64,000 nt of DNA from Microbacterium sp. ProA8 (GCF_039905635.1 NZ_CP157000.1:3410001-3474000), one strand, 5' to 3'. Numbered from the stretch's first letter, positions 24,854 to 34,157 are shown. Made by a program: numbers and translations. Notes: generated by a model not told the origin, from the sequence alone.

Positions 24854-25560
24854 CCCGCCATCCTAGGAGGCCCCTCGTCGCGCCGGGCGCTGCGCGTGGA
24901 GTCGTCCAGGATGATCGACAACGACGGCTCCCGGCCCTTCTCGATGTGGGAGAACGCCAGGCTCTCGGCCAGCCGATCGTTGCCGGCGGCGATCGCGGCG
25001 AGCAGCTCGTCGTGCTCGTGCGACTGCACCGCCGGATCGCGCCCCGCGCCCGTGAGGTAGAACAGCCACGTCATGCGCCCGAGGACCGCGCGCATGAGCG
25101 CCGAAAGCAGGCTGCTGTCGGCGACGTCGACGATGCTGTCGTGGAACCGCGCATGCGCCTCCGCGATCGCGAGGCGGTCGCCGTCGGCCACGGCGCCGTG
25201 GGCGAAATCGAGCGAGGCGTCGAGCCGCGTCGAGTCGGCTCCGCGCAGGACGTTCTGCGCCGCCCGGCGCGCGGCGAGCGTCTCGAGGCTCAGACGCACG
25301 TCGAACAGCTCGTTGATCGAGCGATCGGTCCAGCCCTCCACGCGCGCACTGCGCCGCGGAGCCGTGCGGACGAACCCGTCGTTGTCGAGCCGTGCGATCG
25401 CCGCGCGGATCGGGATGCGCGAGACCTGCAGCTCGGCGGCGAGCCGATGCTCCTTGAGGGCCGAACCCTCCTCGAACCGCCCCACGATGATGCCGCGGCG
25501 CAGCGTCTGGTACGCCTGCGCCGCCAGAGATTCATCGGTCGCCACGAGCGTGTCGGTCAT
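24850..25560 (-). CDS. GntR family regulator (FCD/FadR subgroup)
   Basis: 236 residues. Winged helix: AYQTLRRGIIVGRFEEGSAL, EHRLAAELQVSRIPIRAAIARLDNDGFV. The all-helical FCD effector domain has the metal/ligand residues in ELFDVRLSLETLAAR, HARFHDSIVDVA and HEHDELLAAIAAG. Start ATG 25560, 16 bp after the OCD stop. It sits in the middle of the OCD-GntR-proC operon and near the divergent importer, so it most likely responds to the imported compound or its product. Two candidate operators lie in the divergent promoter. Confidence 0.9.
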   Translation of the reverse strand: MTDTLVATDESLAAQAYQTLRRGIIVGRFEEGSALKEHRLAAELQVSRIPIRAAIARLDNDGFVRTAPRRSARVEGWTDRSINELFDVRLSLETLAARRAAQNVLRGADSTRLDASLDFAHGAVADGDRLAIAEAHARFHDSIVDVADSSLLSALMRAVLGRMTWLFYLTGAGRDPAVQSHEHDELLAAIAAGNDRLAESLAFSHIEKGREPSLSIILDDSTRSARRDEGPPRMAG

Positions 25561-25576
25561 CGCGCCCTCGATTCGG

Positions 25577-26578
25577 TCATTCGCGGATCGTGACCATCGT
25601 GCCAGCACCTGCGGCGGCGGCGCGCCGCAGGATGTGATCTGCGGCGGCCAGATCCTGCAGACCGATCCCCACCGAATTGAAGATCGTGGTGTGCTCCGGA
25701 GAGGTGCGCCCGGGCACGAGACCCTCCAGCACCTCGCCGATCTCGACGATGTCGGTCTCGGCGAGGGCGCCCGACGCCACGGCGTTGCGCACGTTGCCAG
25801 AGTCCGCCCAGGCCACCTGGCGGCTGTCGACCGCGACGACCGCCGCCCGGGCGAAGACGCCCGGCTCGAGCTCGCTGTAGGCACGTCGCGGCGGGGAGCC
25901 GACGGCGTTCACATGCACTCCCGGCGCCAGCATGCCCGCGCTGAGGATCGGCGAGAGCGAAGGGGTCAGCGTGCAGACGATGTCGGCCTCCCGCACGGCG
26001 TTCGCCGCGGACGCGGCGGCGACGGCCGGGATTCCGAGAGCGCGCAATCCGTCCGTCGCGCTTCGGGCGCGGTCGGCAGAACGGGACCACACCCGGATCT
26101 CGTCGAGCTCGAACGCCCGATGGAGCGCCGCGGCGTGCTCGATCGCCAGGGCGCCCGAGCCGAGCAGGGCCACGGTCCGCGAATCCGGGCGGGCGAGCGC
26201 GCGCGTGGCCATGGCCGTCGCCGCCGCGGTGCGGATCCTCGTGAGCGCCCGGCCGTCGACCATGGCGAGGCACTCCCCCGTGTCGGCGGCATACAGGCTG
26301 ACCGTGGACCGCTGCGCCGGACGCCCGAGTTCGCGGTTGCGCGGGGCGTCTGCCAGCACCTTCACGGCGAACAGCCCGAGGTCGGGAGCGAACGACAGCA
26401 TCGGGACCACGGCCGGCGAATCGGCGGCCGCCGCCGACGGGTCGCGCAGCGGCACGGGGGCGGGCTGAACGGCTCGACCGGTCGCCAGCTCTCGGTGGAC
26501 ACGCTCGAGGGCGGAGAGCAGCCCCTCCCAGTCGACGAGCCGTTCGACGTCGGTGGACGTCAGCGTGCGTGTGCCCAT
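25577..26578 (-). CDS. Ornithine cyclodeaminase / mu-crystallin family protein
   Basis: 333 residues. NAD(P)-binding motif VALLGSGALAIEHAAAL near residue 145; N-terminal substrate region MLSFAPDLGLFAVKVLAD and RTAAATAMATRALAR; later GVHVNAVGSPPR and VDSRQVAWADSGNV. The family includes ornithine cyclodeaminase, alanine dehydrogenase, ketimine reductases and opine-like synthases, and the exact reaction cannot be read. It is first in the minus-strand operon with the GntR regulator and proC, and divergent from the peptide-type importer, which suggests deamination or reduction of an imported amino acid or cyclic imine. Confidence 0.88.
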   Translation of the reverse strand: MGTRTLTSTDVERLVDWEGLLSALERVHRELATGRAVQPAPVPLRDPSAAAADSPAVVPMLSFAPDLGLFAVKVLADAPRNRELGRPAQRSTVSLYAADTGECLAMVDGRALTRIRTAAATAMATRALARPDSRTVALLGSGALAIEHAAALHRAFELDEIRVWSRSADRARSATDGLRALGIPAVAAASAANAVREADIVCTLTPSLSPILSAGMLAPGVHVNAVGSPPRRAYSELEPGVFARAAVVAVDSRQVAWADSGNVRNAVASGALAETDIVEIGEVLEGLVPGRTSPEHTTIFNSVGIGLQDLAAADHILRRAAAAGAGTMVTIRE

Positions 26579-26587
26579 CGAGTTCCT

Positions 26588-26601
26588 TTCTGTATCCCAA
26601 A
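26588..26601. promoter_or_regulatory. Candidate GntR operator next to the OCD start
   Basis: TTCTGTATCCCAAA, 10 bp upstream of the OCD start codon. It matches 12 of 14 positions of the palindromic site at 26796-26809 on the opposite side of the divergent region. Confidence 0.45.
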
Positions 26602-26795
26602 TGGAGCCTGTGCGAACAGGTTAGGGGATGACGAGCGATGACATGCAGCAGCCCTGCGGGCTGGGTGGCCCCCGCAGCGATGACTCTGCGGCCCGTGTTT
26701 TCAAGGAAATACAAGCGCAGGACAGTCGATGAGATGCTCGCAGAGTTTCACCTGTCAGTAACTCCACGTCACGCCGATGAAACATCCATCCCCGA

Positions 26796-26809
26796 TTCTG
26801 TATACCGAA
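26796..26809. promoter_or_regulatory. Candidate GntR operator next to the importer
   Basis: TTCTGTATACCGAA is a palindrome in 12 of 14 positions with core GTATAC, 26 bp upstream of the first importer gene. FCD-type GntR proteins bind short palindromes of this kind. The region is AT-richer than its surroundings. The remaining part of the 257-bp divergent gap shows no gene. Confidence 0.5.
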
Positions 26810-26835
26810 TCGTCCAATCGAGGGAAGGCAGCGGA

Positions 26836-27759
26836 ATGGGAAAGGTGCTCGGGCATCGCGCCGTGCAGTCCCTGGTCACGATCTTCATCGTCGTGACCAT
26901 CGCGTTCCTGCTGGGGCGCCTGAGCGGCAGTCCTGCGGCGCTGCTGCTCGGCGACACGGCGACGACCGAGCAGATCGACGCGCTCGACAGCGAGCTGGGG
27001 TTCGATCTGCCGTTGTGGCAGCAGTACGTCGACTACCTCGCGGGAGTGTTGACCGGCGATTTCGGCGACTCCTACCGGCAGCCCGGCGTGTCGTCCATGG
27101 AGCTGGTGCTCGAGCGTCTTCCCGCATCGCTCCAGCTCGGCGCCGTGGGCCTCGTGCTCGGGGTGCTCCTCGCAGGGTCTGCCGCGGTGCTGATCCAGCT
27201 CACGGCGAGTCGGACGCTGCGCACCACGTTGCTGGGACTCGGCTCCGCTCGGCAGGCGATCCCCGACTTCTTCTTCGGCCTGCTGCTCGTGCTCGTGTTC
27301 TCGGTCGCCCTGGGCTGGCTCCCCTCGCTGGGCAACCGCGACCCGCTGGCGATCGTGATGCCGGCCGCCACGATCGCCACTGCGCAGTTCGTCGTCTACC
27401 TGCGACTGCTCGACAACTCCCTGGGCGAGCAGTTCCAGCTCGACTACGCACGCACGGCCCTCGCCCGTGGCGAGCGTCGCTCGCATGTCGTCCTCGCCGA
27501 ACTGCTCCCCAATGCGGCGCTGCCGGTGCTCACGATCGCCGGCATCAGCCTCGGCGCTTTCCTCGGCGGGCTCGTGATCGTCGAGAACGTCTTCGCCTGG
27601 CCGGGCATGGGGCAGCTCATGCTGAGCGCGGTGTACTCGCGCGACTTCCCCGTCGTGCAGTCGGGGCTCATCGTCGTCGCCCTTCTGTTCATCATCTGCA
27701 ATGCGCTGGTCGACGTGGTCGGCGCGTTGCTCGACCCGAGAGTGAGGCGGGCCGCATGA
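26836..27759 (+). CDS. Dpp/Opp-type ABC importer permease 1 (DppB-like)
   Basis: 307 residues. N-terminal helix (QSLVTIFIVVTIAFLLGRLSG), family segment DSELGFDLPLWQQYVDYLAGVLTGDFG, and the EAA-type ATPase contact loop DYARTALARGERRSHVVLAELLPNAALPVL. ATG 26836 follows AGGGAAGGCAG; an upstream in-frame extension would run into the promoter region. It is first of five tightly coupled genes, with an ATGA overlap to the next. The substrate is peptide-sized or smaller, unknown. Confidence 0.93.
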   Translation: MGKVLGHRAVQSLVTIFIVVTIAFLLGRLSGSPAALLLGDTATTEQIDALDSELGFDLPLWQQYVDYLAGVLTGDFGDSYRQPGVSSMELVLERLPASLQLGAVGLVLGVLLAGSAAVLIQLTASRTLRTTLLGLGSARQAIPDFFFGLLLVLVFSVALGWLPSLGNRDPLAIVMPAATIATAQFVVYLRLLDNSLGEQFQLDYARTALARGERRSHVVLAELLPNAALPVLTIAGISLGAFLGGLVIVENVFAWPGMGQLMLSAVYSRDFPVVQSGLIVVALLFIICNALVDVVGALLDPRVRRAA

Positions 27760-28664
27760 GCACCACGGAGTCCGATCGCATCGCCGCCGTCCCGGCGCCC
27801 GACACCGCCGCACGCTTCCGCTTCCCCACGTTCACCGGGCTCGAGCGTCTGGGGTTCGGGCTGCTGGGGCTGGTCGCCGCCTATCTCTTCGTCGTCCCGC
27901 TGCTGCCCGGCTACGACCCGTACACGCAGGACCTCGGCGCGACGCTCGTGCCGCCGTTCACCGACGCCCAGCACCTGCTCGGCACCGACATGCTCGGCCG
28001 CGACCTCGCGAGCCGCCTCGCCCTCGGCGGGCAGGTGTCGCTCGGGATCGTGATCGTCGTCGTGGTGTTCAACGCGCTGATCGGCATGGCGACCGGCATG
28101 ATCGCCGGCTACGCGGGCGGCCGGCTCGACAACGCCCTCATGGCGTGGGCCGATGTGCAGCTCGCGATGCCCGTCATCCTGGTCCTCATCGCGATGTCGG
28201 CGGCGCTCGGCCCGAGCGTATGGCTCATGATCGTGACGCTGGCCGCGACCTTCTGGGTGGGATACGCCCGTGTCGCCCGCAGCACCGCGATGTCCTTGCG
28301 GGAGCGGGATTTCGTCGTGGCTCCCCGCATCCAGGGAGCGACACCCGTCTGGACCGTCACCACCCACATCGCACCCCACGTCAGCGTGCAGATGCTGATC
28401 CTGGCCTCCGCCGACATCGGCGGGGTGCTGCTGCTGACGTCCTCCTTCGACTATCTGGGCCTCGGCGTCCAGCCGCCCACCCCCTCCTGGGGTCTGCTCA
28501 TCAGCGAGGGCCAGAAGTACGTCCGCGATGCGCCGTACCTCGCGATCGTCCCGGGCATCGCGATCTTCCTCGTCGTGATCGGGACCAACCTCGTGAGCCA
28601 GCGCTTCACGGCCGAGCGAGAACTGCACACGCTCCGCCGCCGCAAGAGAAAGGCCACTCGATGA
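27756..28664 (+). CDS. Dpp/Opp-type ABC importer permease 2 (DppC-like)
   Basis: 302 residues. An N-terminal cytoplasmic extension, a first helix (GLLGLVAAYLFVVPLLPGY), the family signature HLLGTDMLGRDLASRLALGGQVSL read in two parts, and the ATPase contact loop ARSTAMSLRERDFVVAPRIQGA. The PSWGLLISEGQKYV motif near the C terminus is typical of DppC. ATG overlaps the stop of the first permease and its own stop overlaps the next ATG. Confidence 0.93.
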   Translation: MSTTESDRIAAVPAPDTAARFRFPTFTGLERLGFGLLGLVAAYLFVVPLLPGYDPYTQDLGATLVPPFTDAQHLLGTDMLGRDLASRLALGGQVSLGIVIVVVVFNALIGMATGMIAGYAGGRLDNALMAWADVQLAMPVILVLIAMSAALGPSVWLMIVTLAATFWVGYARVARSTAMSLRERDFVVAPRIQGATPVWTVTTHIAPHVSVQMLILASADIGGVLLLTSSFDYLGLGVQPPTPSWGLLISEGQKYVRDAPYLAIVPGIAIFLVVIGTNLVSQRFTAERELHTLRRRKRKATR

Positions 28665-29671
28665 CCACTCGAGAACTGCTGCGCGTCGACGACCTCGTCG
28701 TCGGGACCCGCGGCCGCGACGGCGAAGTCCGCATCGTCGACGGCGTCTCCTTCAGCGTCGGCGAGGGTGAGGTGCTGTGCCTGGTCGGAGAGTCCGGCTC
28801 GGGCAAGAGCCTGACCATGGCCGCCGTGCTCGGCCTTCTGCCGGCCGGCGTGGAGGTGCTGGGCGGGTCGGTCTCGTACCGCGGCCGGGATCTGCTCGGA
28901 ATGCCGGAACGCGAACTACGCGCGCTGCGGGGTGACGAGCTCGCGATGGTCTTCCAAGACCCGATGACCGCGCTGAACCCGGTGAAGCGCGTCGGGGCGC
29001 AGATCGCACGTGCCGTGCGGCTGCACGGAGAGCGGCGGTCGGCGGACCAGGTCGACGAGCGCGTCGAGGAGCTGCTGCGCTCGGTCGGCGTCCCCGATCC
29101 GGCCGAGCGGGCGCGGGCATACCCGCATCAGTGGTCGGGCGGGATGCGCCAGCGCGCCGTCATCGCGATGGCGATCGCCCATGATCCGCGGCTGCTGGTG
29201 GCCGACGAGCCGACGACCGCACTGGACGTCACGATCCAGGCGCAGATCATGCAGCTCCTCGCGGACGCACGTCGGCGCAGCGGCGCCGCGATGGTGCTCA
29301 TCACGCACGACCTCGGTCTGGTCGCACAGACCGCGGACGAGATCTGCATCATGTACTCCGGCCGGATCGTCGAACGCGGCTCCGTGTGGGACATCTTCGA
29401 CAGGCCGCGGCATCCGTACACCGCAGGGCTGCTCGCAAGCCTCCTCGCGGTGGATCGCCGATCGGGCCGCGCGTACGCGATCCCCGGCTCACCACCGGCA
29501 CCCGCCGCTCGCCCGCAGGGCTGCGCATTCGCCCCCCGGTGCGAACTGGCGGCGAAGTCCGAGGAGTGCCTCGGCACGCAGCCCGGTCTGGTCCCCCTCG
29601 CGGACGGACACGCCGCCGCCTGCCACCACGTCGGCAGCGTGGGCGAGTTCGCGCGGGCGGTCGCCTCGTGA
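28661..29671 (+). CDS. Dpp/Opp-type ABC importer ATPase 1 (DppD-like)
   Basis: 336 residues. Walker [12 protein letters not shown]-loop [11 protein letters not shown], signature [15 protein letters not shown], Walker [13 protein letters not shown], switch [10 protein letters not shown]. The C-terminal oligopeptide-transporter extension has the HPYTAGLL motif and four cysteines ([17 protein letters not shown]) that coordinate an iron-sulfur cluster in this family. Linked by ATGA before and GTGA after. Confidence 0.94.
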   Translation: MTTRELLRVDDLVVGTRGRDGEVRIVDGVSFSVGEGEVLCLVGESGSGKSLTMAAVLGLLPAGVEVLGGSVSYRGRDLLGMPERELRALRGDELAMVFQDPMTALNPVKRVGAQIARAVRLHGERRSADQVDERVEELLRSVGVPDPAERARAYPHQWSGGMRQRAVIAMAIAHDPRLLVADEPTTALDVTIQAQIMQLLADARRRSGAAMVLITHDLGLVAQTADEICIMYSGRIVERGSVWDIFDRPRHPYTAGLLASLLAVDRRSGRAYAIPGSPPAPAARPQGCAFAPRCELAAKSEECLGTQPGLVPLADGHAAACHHVGSVGEFARAVAS

Positions 29672-30513
29672 GCGCGCTGCGCTCGGTGGATGCCCCGGTC
29701 CTCGAGATCGACGACCTGCACGTGCACTTCACGCGCCGAACGGGACTGTCGCGCCGGCACGTCGTGAAGGCGGTCGACGGAGTCTCGCTCACCCTCGCCC
29801 GCGGCGAGACGCTGGGGCTGGTCGGCGAGTCCGGCTGCGGCAAGTCCACCCTCGTACGGACGGTCTTCGGCTTGAACACCCCGGTGTCGGGCACCATCCG
29901 GGTGCTGGGCGAGAAGCTCGACGAGCTGCCGCCCGCGCGGCGCCGCGCCGTGCAGAACCGCGTTCAGCTCGTCTTCCAGGACCCGTACTCGTCGCTCGAC
30001 CCGCGTCTGAGCGTCCACGACATCGTGGCCGAGCCGCTGCAGATCGTCGGCGCCTACTCCAAGGACCGCGTCGTCGAGCTGCTGGCCGACGTCGGGATCG
30101 GGGCCGACACCCTGCGGCGCACGCCGGCGCAGTTCTCGGGCGGGCAGCGCCAGCGCATCGGGATCGCCCGCGCGCTCGCCCTGCGGCCGGAGGTGCTCGT
30201 GCTCGATGAGCCGGTGTCGGCGCTCGACGTGTCGGTGCAGGCGCAGGTGATCAACCTCCTGACCGATCTGCAGGAGAAGCACGGCCTGTCGTACCTCTTC
30301 ATCGCCCACGATCTCTCGGTGGTCCGCTATCTGGCCGACCGCGTCGCCGTGATGCGCGAGGGGCGGATCGTCGAGCAGGGCGACACCGACCGCGTCTTCG
30401 AGACGCCGCGGCACGAGTACACGCGGACGCTGCTGTCCGCCATCCCGATCCCCGACCCGCACCTGAGGTCGGACGCTCCACCCGCACCGCACCGCATCGC
30501 CGAGAACAGCTGA
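29668..30513 (+). CDS. Dpp/Opp-type ABC importer ATPase 2 (DppF-like)
   Basis: 281 residues. Walker [12 protein letters not shown]-loop [13 protein letters not shown], signature [15 protein letters not shown], Walker [13 protein letters not shown], switch [15 protein letters not shown]. The C terminus ends shortly after the HEYTRTLL motif and lacks the cysteine cluster of its partner, so it is at the short end for the family. Start GTG 29668. Pairs with the preceding ATPase as a heterodimer. Confidence 0.94.
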   Translation: MSALRSVDAPVLEIDDLHVHFTRRTGLSRRHVVKAVDGVSLTLARGETLGLVGESGCGKSTLVRTVFGLNTPVSGTIRVLGEKLDELPPARRRAVQNRVQLVFQDPYSSLDPRLSVHDIVAEPLQIVGAYSKDRVVELLADVGIGADTLRRTPAQFSGGQRQRIGIARALALRPEVLVLDEPVSALDVSVQAQVINLLTDLQEKHGLSYLFIAHDLSVVRYLADRVAVMREGRIVEQGDTDRVFETPRHEYTRTLLSAIPIPDPHLRSDAPPAPHRIAENS

Positions 30514-30524
30514 AAGAGGATCCC

Positions 30525-32063
30525 ATGTCACGCACACCTACGACCCGGCTGCACCGCGCAGCACGAGGCGCCGCGATCGTCGCGGTCGGCGCCCTGGCCC
30601 TGGCGGGCTGCGCCGCGACCGGAGGAACCGGCGCCGCCCCGGGCAACGAGCTGACCATCGGAGTCGTGACCGAGCCCGAGAACTCGCCCGACCCCATCGT
30701 GGACGGCTCGCTCGCGGGCTACAACATCTACTACAACCTGTTCGACCAGCTGACGAAGCTGGACGAGGAGGGTGCCATCCAGCCCTCGCTCGCGACCGAG
30801 TGGTCGTCGAACGACGACTTCACCGAGTGGACCTTCACGATCCGCGACGACGTCGAGTTCCACGACGGCACGCCGCTGACGGCGGAGGACGTCGTCTTCA
30901 CCTACGAGACGGTGCTCGCCACTCCCGACTCCGACAACCTCGGCTACATGGGGATGCTCGAATCCGTCGCTGCGACGGATGCCACGACGGTCGTGTTCAC
31001 GCTCAACTCGCCGTTCTCGCCGTGGCCGTCCATCACGACGGCCCAGTCGATCGTGCCGCAGGAGGTCTATACGGAGCTGGGCTCGGAGGAGTTCGCCCAG
31101 GCACCGGTCGGAAGCGGTCCCTTCTCGTTCGTCAGCTGGACCCGAGGAGTGGACTACGTCCTCGCGGCCAACGACGAGTACTGGGGCGGCGCACCCGAGG
31201 TCGAGACGCTCACCTTCCAGACGGTCGCCGACGAGGAGGCCCGTCTCAACGGCGTCATCTCGGGCAGCCTCGACATCGCCCTCATCTCGCCCAACCAGGT
31301 GTCGGCGATCGAGGGCAGCGGCGTCGACGTCGCCTCCCGCCCCTCCAACGGCGCGACGTTCCTCGGCATCAACTCCACCACCGGACCGCTCGCCGATGCC
31401 CGCATCCGACAGGCCGTCTGGCACGCGATCGACGGCGAGGAACTCGTGAGCGCCGTGCTCGCCGACCGCGCCGTGGCGAACGACCAGATCGTGGCCCCCA
31501 ACGTCACCGGCTACGTCGAAGACGCCGAAGGCCCCGCATTCGACCCGGAGCTCGCCGAGTCCCTCCTCGCCGAGGCGGGGTACGACGGCACCCCGATCGC
31601 ACTGGAGTACGCGACGGACGGACGCATTCCGATGAGCGCCGAGATCGCGCAGGCCGTGGGCGGCTACCTCGAGACGGTCGGCATCACCGTGGAGCTCGTC
31701 GGCATGGACCAGGCGAGCCTCTCCAACCGCATCTACGGCACCGTCGACATGGCCGGGCTCTACCTCAACACGTGGGCGCCTTCGACGATGGACGGCGACA
31801 TGCCGATCACCAACATGTTCGCCGGCGGGCAGAACGACTACGCCAAGAGCCCGGAGACGGCAGCCCTGGTGGCGGAGCAGCGCACCGTCGCCGGCGCGGA
31901 TCGGATCGAAGTGTTCGACCGGCTCGCAGCGGCGAACTTCGCATCGGCATATCTCATCCCGCTGTTCACCCCCGTCGCCGACTACGCCGTCGCCCCCGGC
32001 ATCGACTGGACACCGCGGGTGGACGGCGAGTACTCCCTCGCGGACGTGACCTTCGCCGACTGA
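30525..32063 (+). CDS. Extracellular solute-binding lipoprotein of the Dpp/Opp importer
   Basis: 512 residues, SBP_bac_5 family. The signal peptide ends in lipobox LALAGC (Cys about 28). Family features: NIYYNLFDQLTKLDEEGAI, PSLATEWSSNDDFTEWTFTIRDDVEFHDG split by the WTF core, APVGSGPFSFVSW, and ADARIRQAVWHAIDGEELV. It determines substrate choice for the importer, but pocket residues cannot be assigned by eye. It lies 11 bp after the last ATPase, followed by a strong terminator, so binding protein and pump form one unit. Confidence 0.94.
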   Translation: MSRTPTTRLHRAARGAAIVAVGALALAGCAATGGTGAAPGNELTIGVVTEPENSPDPIVDGSLAGYNIYYNLFDQLTKLDEEGAIQPSLATEWSSNDDFTEWTFTIRDDVEFHDGTPLTAEDVVFTYETVLATPDSDNLGYMGMLESVAATDATTVVFTLNSPFSPWPSITTAQSIVPQEVYTELGSEEFAQAPVGSGPFSFVSWTRGVDYVLAANDEYWGGAPEVETLTFQTVADEEARLNGVISGSLDIALISPNQVSAIEGSGVDVASRPSNGATFLGINSTTGPLADARIRQAVWHAIDGEELVSAVLADRAVANDQIVAPNVTGYVEDAEGPAFDPELAESLLAEAGYDGTPIALEYATDGRIPMSAEIAQAVGGYLETVGITVELVGMDQASLSNRIYGTVDMAGLYLNTWAPSTMDGDMPITNMFAGGQNDYAKSPETAALVAEQRTVAGADRIEVFDRLAAANFASAYLIPLFTPVADYAVAPGIDWTPRVDGEYSLADVTFAD

Positions 32064-32070
32064 CCCGCGC

Positions 32071-32104
32071 AGAGCCGGCCGGCCGCACCCGGCCGGCCGG
32101 CTCT
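32071..32104 (+). terminator. Strong hairpin after the importer operon
   Basis: A perfect 15-bp stem, from AGAGCCGGCCGGCCG through loop CACC to its exact complement, 7 bp after the solute-binding protein stop. It would end or attenuate the importer transcript before the amidohydrolase, which starts 43 bp later. Confidence 0.88.
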
Positions 32105-32147
32105 GCCACGCCCCGACCCCGACCCTCATCCGAGAAGCGAGCGCCCC

Positions 32148-33371
32148 ATGCCGACCACCGTCCTCCGCAACGTCCGCCCCTGGGGCGGCGCTCCCGCCGA
32201 CGTCGTCCTCGACGACAGCAGGATCGTCGACATCGCGCCGGTCTCCTCCGAGACCTTGCCCGCGTCCGCCGAGATCGTCGACGGCCGCGGCGGCATCCTC
32301 CTCCCGTCCTTCAGCGACGTGCACGTGCACCTCGACTCGACCCGGATGGGACTGCCGTTCCGCGAGAACACCGCGGGCGACACGCGCTGGTCCCACATCA
32401 TGAACGACCGCGCGAACTGGCGCACCGCCGAACTGCCGGTCGCGGAGCGCGCCACGTACACGCTCGGGCGCATGATCGCGCAGGGCGTCACGCGCGTCCG
32501 CAGCCACGCACAGATCGACGCCGACTCGGGCCTGGAGAAGTTCGAGGGCGTGCGGGCGGCGCGAGAGGCCCACCGCGAGCGCGCGGACGTGGAGATCGTG
32601 GCGTTCCCCCAGGTCGGCATCCACCTCGAAGAAGGGGTGCCCGATCTCCTCGACGAGGCTCTCCGCGACGGCGCGGATCTCATCGGCGGCATCGACCCGT
32701 GCGAGATCGACCGCGACCCCGTTCGTCATCTCGACACCGTCTTCGACCTCGCCGAGCGACACGGCGTGGGCATCGACATCCATCTGCACGAGGGCGGCTC
32801 GATGGGCCTGTTCTCGCTCGATCTCATCGTGGAGCGCACCCGCGCCCTCGACCTGCGCGGGCGCGTGACCGTCTCGCACGCCTTCTCTCTCGCCTCCGGT
32901 ACGCCCGCGGTCTCCGACGCGATCGACGCCCTGGCTGAGCTCGACATCGCACTGACCACGATCGCGCCGAAGGGCTCGCTAGCCGTCCCCCTGGACCTGC
33001 CCCTGCAGGAGCTCCTCTCGGCGGACGTGCGCGTGGGCCTCGGGATGGACGGGCAGCGGGACTACTGGTCGCCCTGGGGCAACGGCGACATGCTCGAGCG
33101 CACGTGGATGCTGGCGTACACGCAGGGGTACTCGCGCGACGACCTGATCGAGTCCGCGCTCGCCGTCGGCACGTGGGGCGGCGCCGGAGTGATCGACGCC
33201 TCTCTGCGGCGGGTCGGTGCGGACGCCCGGCCCGGCGTCGACGTCGGCGACCCGGCCGAGCTGGTGGTGCTGCGCGGCGAGACGCCGACCGCCGCGGTGA
33301 TGGACCGGTTCGCGGAGCGCACGGTGATCCACCGCGGGCGCGTGGTGGCGGCCGACGGCGAACTGCGATGA
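32148..33371 (+). CDS. Amidohydrolase of the cytosine-deaminase subgroup
   Basis: 407 residues, metal-dependent hydrolase with TIM-barrel fold. Compared with E. coli CodA: metal ligands DVHVHLD (HxH), the region VRSHAQID in place of HVDVSD, IVAFPQVGI matching IVAFPQEGI, IDIHLHEG keeping His and the HxxE catalytic Glu, VTVSHAFSL, and the metal Asp in GLGMDGQRDYWSPWG. The cytosine-specific environment is changed, so the substrate is probably another cyclic amidine, amide or imide. It is coupled by ATGA to the racemase-like gene and follows the importer, so it probably acts on the imported compound. Confidence 0.87.
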   Translation: MPTTVLRNVRPWGGAPADVVLDDSRIVDIAPVSSETLPASAEIVDGRGGILLPSFSDVHVHLDSTRMGLPFRENTAGDTRWSHIMNDRANWRTAELPVAERATYTLGRMIAQGVTRVRSHAQIDADSGLEKFEGVRAAREAHRERADVEIVAFPQVGIHLEEGVPDLLDEALRDGADLIGGIDPCEIDRDPVRHLDTVFDLAERHGVGIDIHLHEGGSMGLFSLDLIVERTRALDLRGRVTVSHAFSLASGTPAVSDAIDALAELDIALTTIAPKGSLAVPLDLPLQELLSADVRVGLGMDGQRDYWSPWGNGDMLERTWMLAYTQGYSRDDLIESALAVGTWGGAGVIDASLRRVGADARPGVDVGDPAELVVLRGETPTAAVMDRFAERTVIHRGRVVAADGELR

Positions 33372-34132
33372 CCACGGCCGCCACCATCCTCGTGGTGAAC
33401 TGCAACACCGACGAGGCGATGACCTCCGCCATCACCGGGATCGCCCGCGACGCGGCCCGCGACGGCACCCGCATCGTCGGCATCGGGCCGTCCTGGGGCC
33501 CGCGGTCGGCCGAGGGATACCTCGAGAGCTTCGCCACGGCGGTGGCCACGATCGATGCGGTGCTGGCGTACGAGCAGCCTTTCGACGCGGTGGTGATGGC
33601 CGGCTACGGAGAGCACGGCCGCGAGGGCATGCGCCAGGCGGTGCGCCAGCCGGTTGTGGACATCACCGAGGCCTCGGCGTATGTCGCGTGCCTCGTCGGA
33701 CACCGGTTCGGGGTCGTCACCACGGTCTCGAGCGCCATCGCCGGCATCGAGGACAGTCTGCGCAGCGCCGGCGTGCGCGATCGGTGCGCGGGGATCATCG
33801 CCAGCGATGTCGCGGTCTCCCACATCGCCGACGAGCCCGAGACCACGAGGTCCGCGCTGCTGCGGGCGGCGCGTGCCGTCGTCGCACGGGGTGCGGACGT
33901 GGTGGTGCTCGGCTGCGCGGGATTCGCCGGCCTCGACGACGAGCTCGAACAGGCGCTGGGGCTCCCCGTCATCGACGGGGTGGCCAGCGCCGTCGCCCTG
34001 GCGGAATCGCTCGTGGCCCTCGGCAAGCGCACGAGCACGGCGGGGCCGTACGCGCCGCCCGACGAGGCAAAGCAATGGCTCGGACCGCGGCCGGGTCGGT
34101 TCCGCGAGCTCCCGTCCGTGGCGGCACAGTGA
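33368..34132 (+). CDS. Asp/Glu/hydantoin racemase family protein with one catalytic Cys missing
   Basis: 254 residues. Family features: ILVVNCNTDEAMT at the N terminus, IGPSWGPRSAEGYLES, second-domain cysteine in VVVLGCAGFAG near residue 181, and GLPVIDGVASAVALAESLV. Hydantoin and allantoin racemases use two cysteines. The first, normally in an ACFGDP-type loop, is here MAGYGEHG, with Gly at the Cys position. It may therefore be a one-base enzyme, an isomerase, a lyase or a non-racemising binder. Coupled to the amidohydrolase by ATGA. Confidence 0.85.
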   Translation: MTTAATILVVNCNTDEAMTSAITGIARDAARDGTRIVGIGPSWGPRSAEGYLESFATAVATIDAVLAYEQPFDAVVMAGYGEHGREGMRQAVRQPVVDITEASAYVACLVGHRFGVVTTVSSAIAGIEDSLRSAGVRDRCAGIIASDVAVSHIADEPETTRSALLRAARAVVARGADVVVLGCAGFAGLDDELEQALGLPVIDGVASAVALAESLVALGKRTSTAGPYAPPDEAKQWLGPRPGRFRELPSVAAQ

Positions 34133-34157
34133 GCGGGCAAGACCTGACATAGCTCTT

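Noticed and set aside
32148..33371. Calling the amidohydrolase a cytosine deaminase (codA)
   Set aside because: The metal and catalytic scaffold matches, but the substrate-contact segments differ and the gene neighbours do not fit pyrimidine salvage.
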